Below are positions 36,255-36,919 of a DNA stretch of 36,919 nt, in pieces. The notes under the pieces were generated by a model. That model was not told the origin of the DNA and ran no database searches. It saw nothing but the letters and a program-made list of their open reading frames with translations. Each line of letters opens with the position of its first letter. Position 1 is the first letter of the stretch. Position numbers and translations under genes: made by a program. Source of the DNA: Rhodobiaceae bacterium (lineage in GTDB: Bacteria; Pseudomonadota; Alphaproteobacteria; Rhizobiales; NORP267); the NCBI GenBank assembly GCA_020441905.1, contig JAGRLG010000078.1, positions 1 through 36,919 on the forward strand, written 5' to 3'.

Positions 36255-36919
36255 ATGTCGATCCGCAACAAGATCTTTCTTCCGCTCCTGTTGGCGCTGC
36301 TGGTTGCCGCCAGCCTCAGCTATTGGATGACGTACCAGGCCGACAAGGGGCTCGAGATCCTGACCCAGCAGTCCGAGCGGGCGATCGAGGGCGCCGAGGC
36401 GAGCCGCAAGGCGATGGTGGATTTCGAGCAGGCGCAGGAGATTGTCGACCAGGTGACGGCGATGACGCAGTTGCTGGACGCGGAAACGGTCGAAGCCCAG
36501 TTCGCCACCCATTCCGGCCATCTCGCCAAGGACATCGCCAGGCTTGAGAAGGTGGTGCTGTCGGCGGACATGGCGACGGCCGTGACCAGGATGGCGGGCG
36601 AATTCGAGGCCTGGAACAAGAACGCCCTGATCCTGCTTGGTGTGACGCCCGCCACCAGTATCCCCACCGCTGAGCTGATGCGCCGCCACGCCGACACCAT
36701 GACCAATTGCCTGCTGGAGATCGCCAACCTGTCGGCGCGCGATGCCCGTGTCGGCCTGCGCAGCGCCGGCCAGGCGATGTCATCGGATATTCACCGCGGG
36801 CTGTGGATCGTCCTTGTGGTGTCGCTGGCGGGTGCCCTTGGCGCCTTCCTGATCGCGCGCGGCCTGTCGCGCCCGCTGGTGCGCCTTGCCGGCGACGCGC
36901 AGAAGCTGGCCGGCGGCGA
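36255..36919 (+). CDS. Membrane sensor/chemoreceptor, N-terminal part (truncated by window end)
   Basis: The frame is open from ATG 36255 to the last base, giving 221 residues with no stop. It begins with a short basic start and a membrane helix (IFLPLLLALLVAASLSYW, about 6-24), then a helical periplasmic region of about 150 residues with many Glu, Ala and Gln (four-helix-bundle style), a second helix at about 180-201 (LWIVLVVSLAGALGAFLIARG) and the first HAMP residues (LSRPLVRLAGDAQKL). This is the N-terminal topology of methyl-accepting chemotaxis proteins, histidine kinases and diguanylate cyclases. The output domain lies outside the window, so the class cannot be decided. It follows the peroxidase closely. 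Confidence 0.8.
   Translation, partial: MSIRNKIFLPLLLALLVAASLSYWMTYQADKGLEILTQQSERAIEGAEASRKAMVDFEQAQEIVDQVTAMTQLLDAETVEAQFATHSGHLAKDIARLEKVVLSADMATAVTRMAGEFEAWNKNALILLGVTPATSIPTAELMRRHADTMTNCLLEIANLSARDARVGLRSAGQAMSSDIHRGLWIVLVVSLAGALGAFLIARGLSRPLVRLAGDAQKLAGG

Overview
This is a GC-rich chromosomal window from an alphaproteobacterium. The lineage call rests on four things: the order of the division and cell-wall (dcw) cluster, which runs on through ddl-ftsQ-ftsA-ftsZ-lpxC-bamD-recN-ligA; rnpB placed just before mraZ; the long FtsZ linker; and a DUF1127-type small protein. I cannot name the order or genus. Codon and base use look uniform, and I see no phage, insertion sequence, tRNA, 16S/23S/5S rRNA or CRISPR.

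Layout. Positions 1-175 hold four different short tandem repeats in a row, followed by an HxlR-type regulator. Next come a TerB/J-domain protein, a zinc N-acetylmuramoyl-L-alanine amidase and, after an AT-rich gap, a secreted lytic transglycosylase. A 15-bp tandem repeat and a perfect 17-bp inverted repeat separate the transglycosylase from rnpB (RNase P RNA, about 3083-3512), which ends at a strong intrinsic terminator. Four 10-bp-spaced repeats that match an MraZ operator (3831-3865) precede the dcw operon: mraZ-rsmH-ftsL-ftsI-murE-murF-mraY-murD-ftsW-murG-murC-murB-ddl-ftsQ-ftsA-ftsZ (4031-22934). All of it lies on the + strand, mostly with ATGA/GTGA overlaps, and it is closed by a terminator after ftsZ. 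Then come lpxC, bamD, recN and ligA on +; pepP (M24 peptidase) on -; a DUF1127-like small protein on +; prmA and a UvrD/PcrA helicase on -; a di-haem cytochrome c peroxidase on +; and the first part of a membrane sensor or chemoreceptor cut by the window end.

How the genes work together. MurC, MurB, MurD, MurE, MurF and Ddl make the UDP-MurNAc-pentapeptide (MurE carries the DNPR motif for meso-diaminopimelate). MraY and MurG build lipid II. FtsW and FtsI polymerise and crosslink it at the septum, on a scaffold of FtsZ, FtsA, FtsQ and FtsL. The upstream amidase and transglycosylase are the matching wall hydrolases, and LpxC and BamD serve the outer membrane. MraZ probably represses its own operon through the repeat box.

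I did not find a convincing undescribed multi-gene system; the coding content is canonical. The points worth a second look are non-coding: the stacked repeats at the left edge, the MraZ box, palindromes at rnpB, in the murD-ftsW gap and inside ftsQ, and a TTGCAT/ATGCAA motif cluster upstream of the small DUF1127-like gene.
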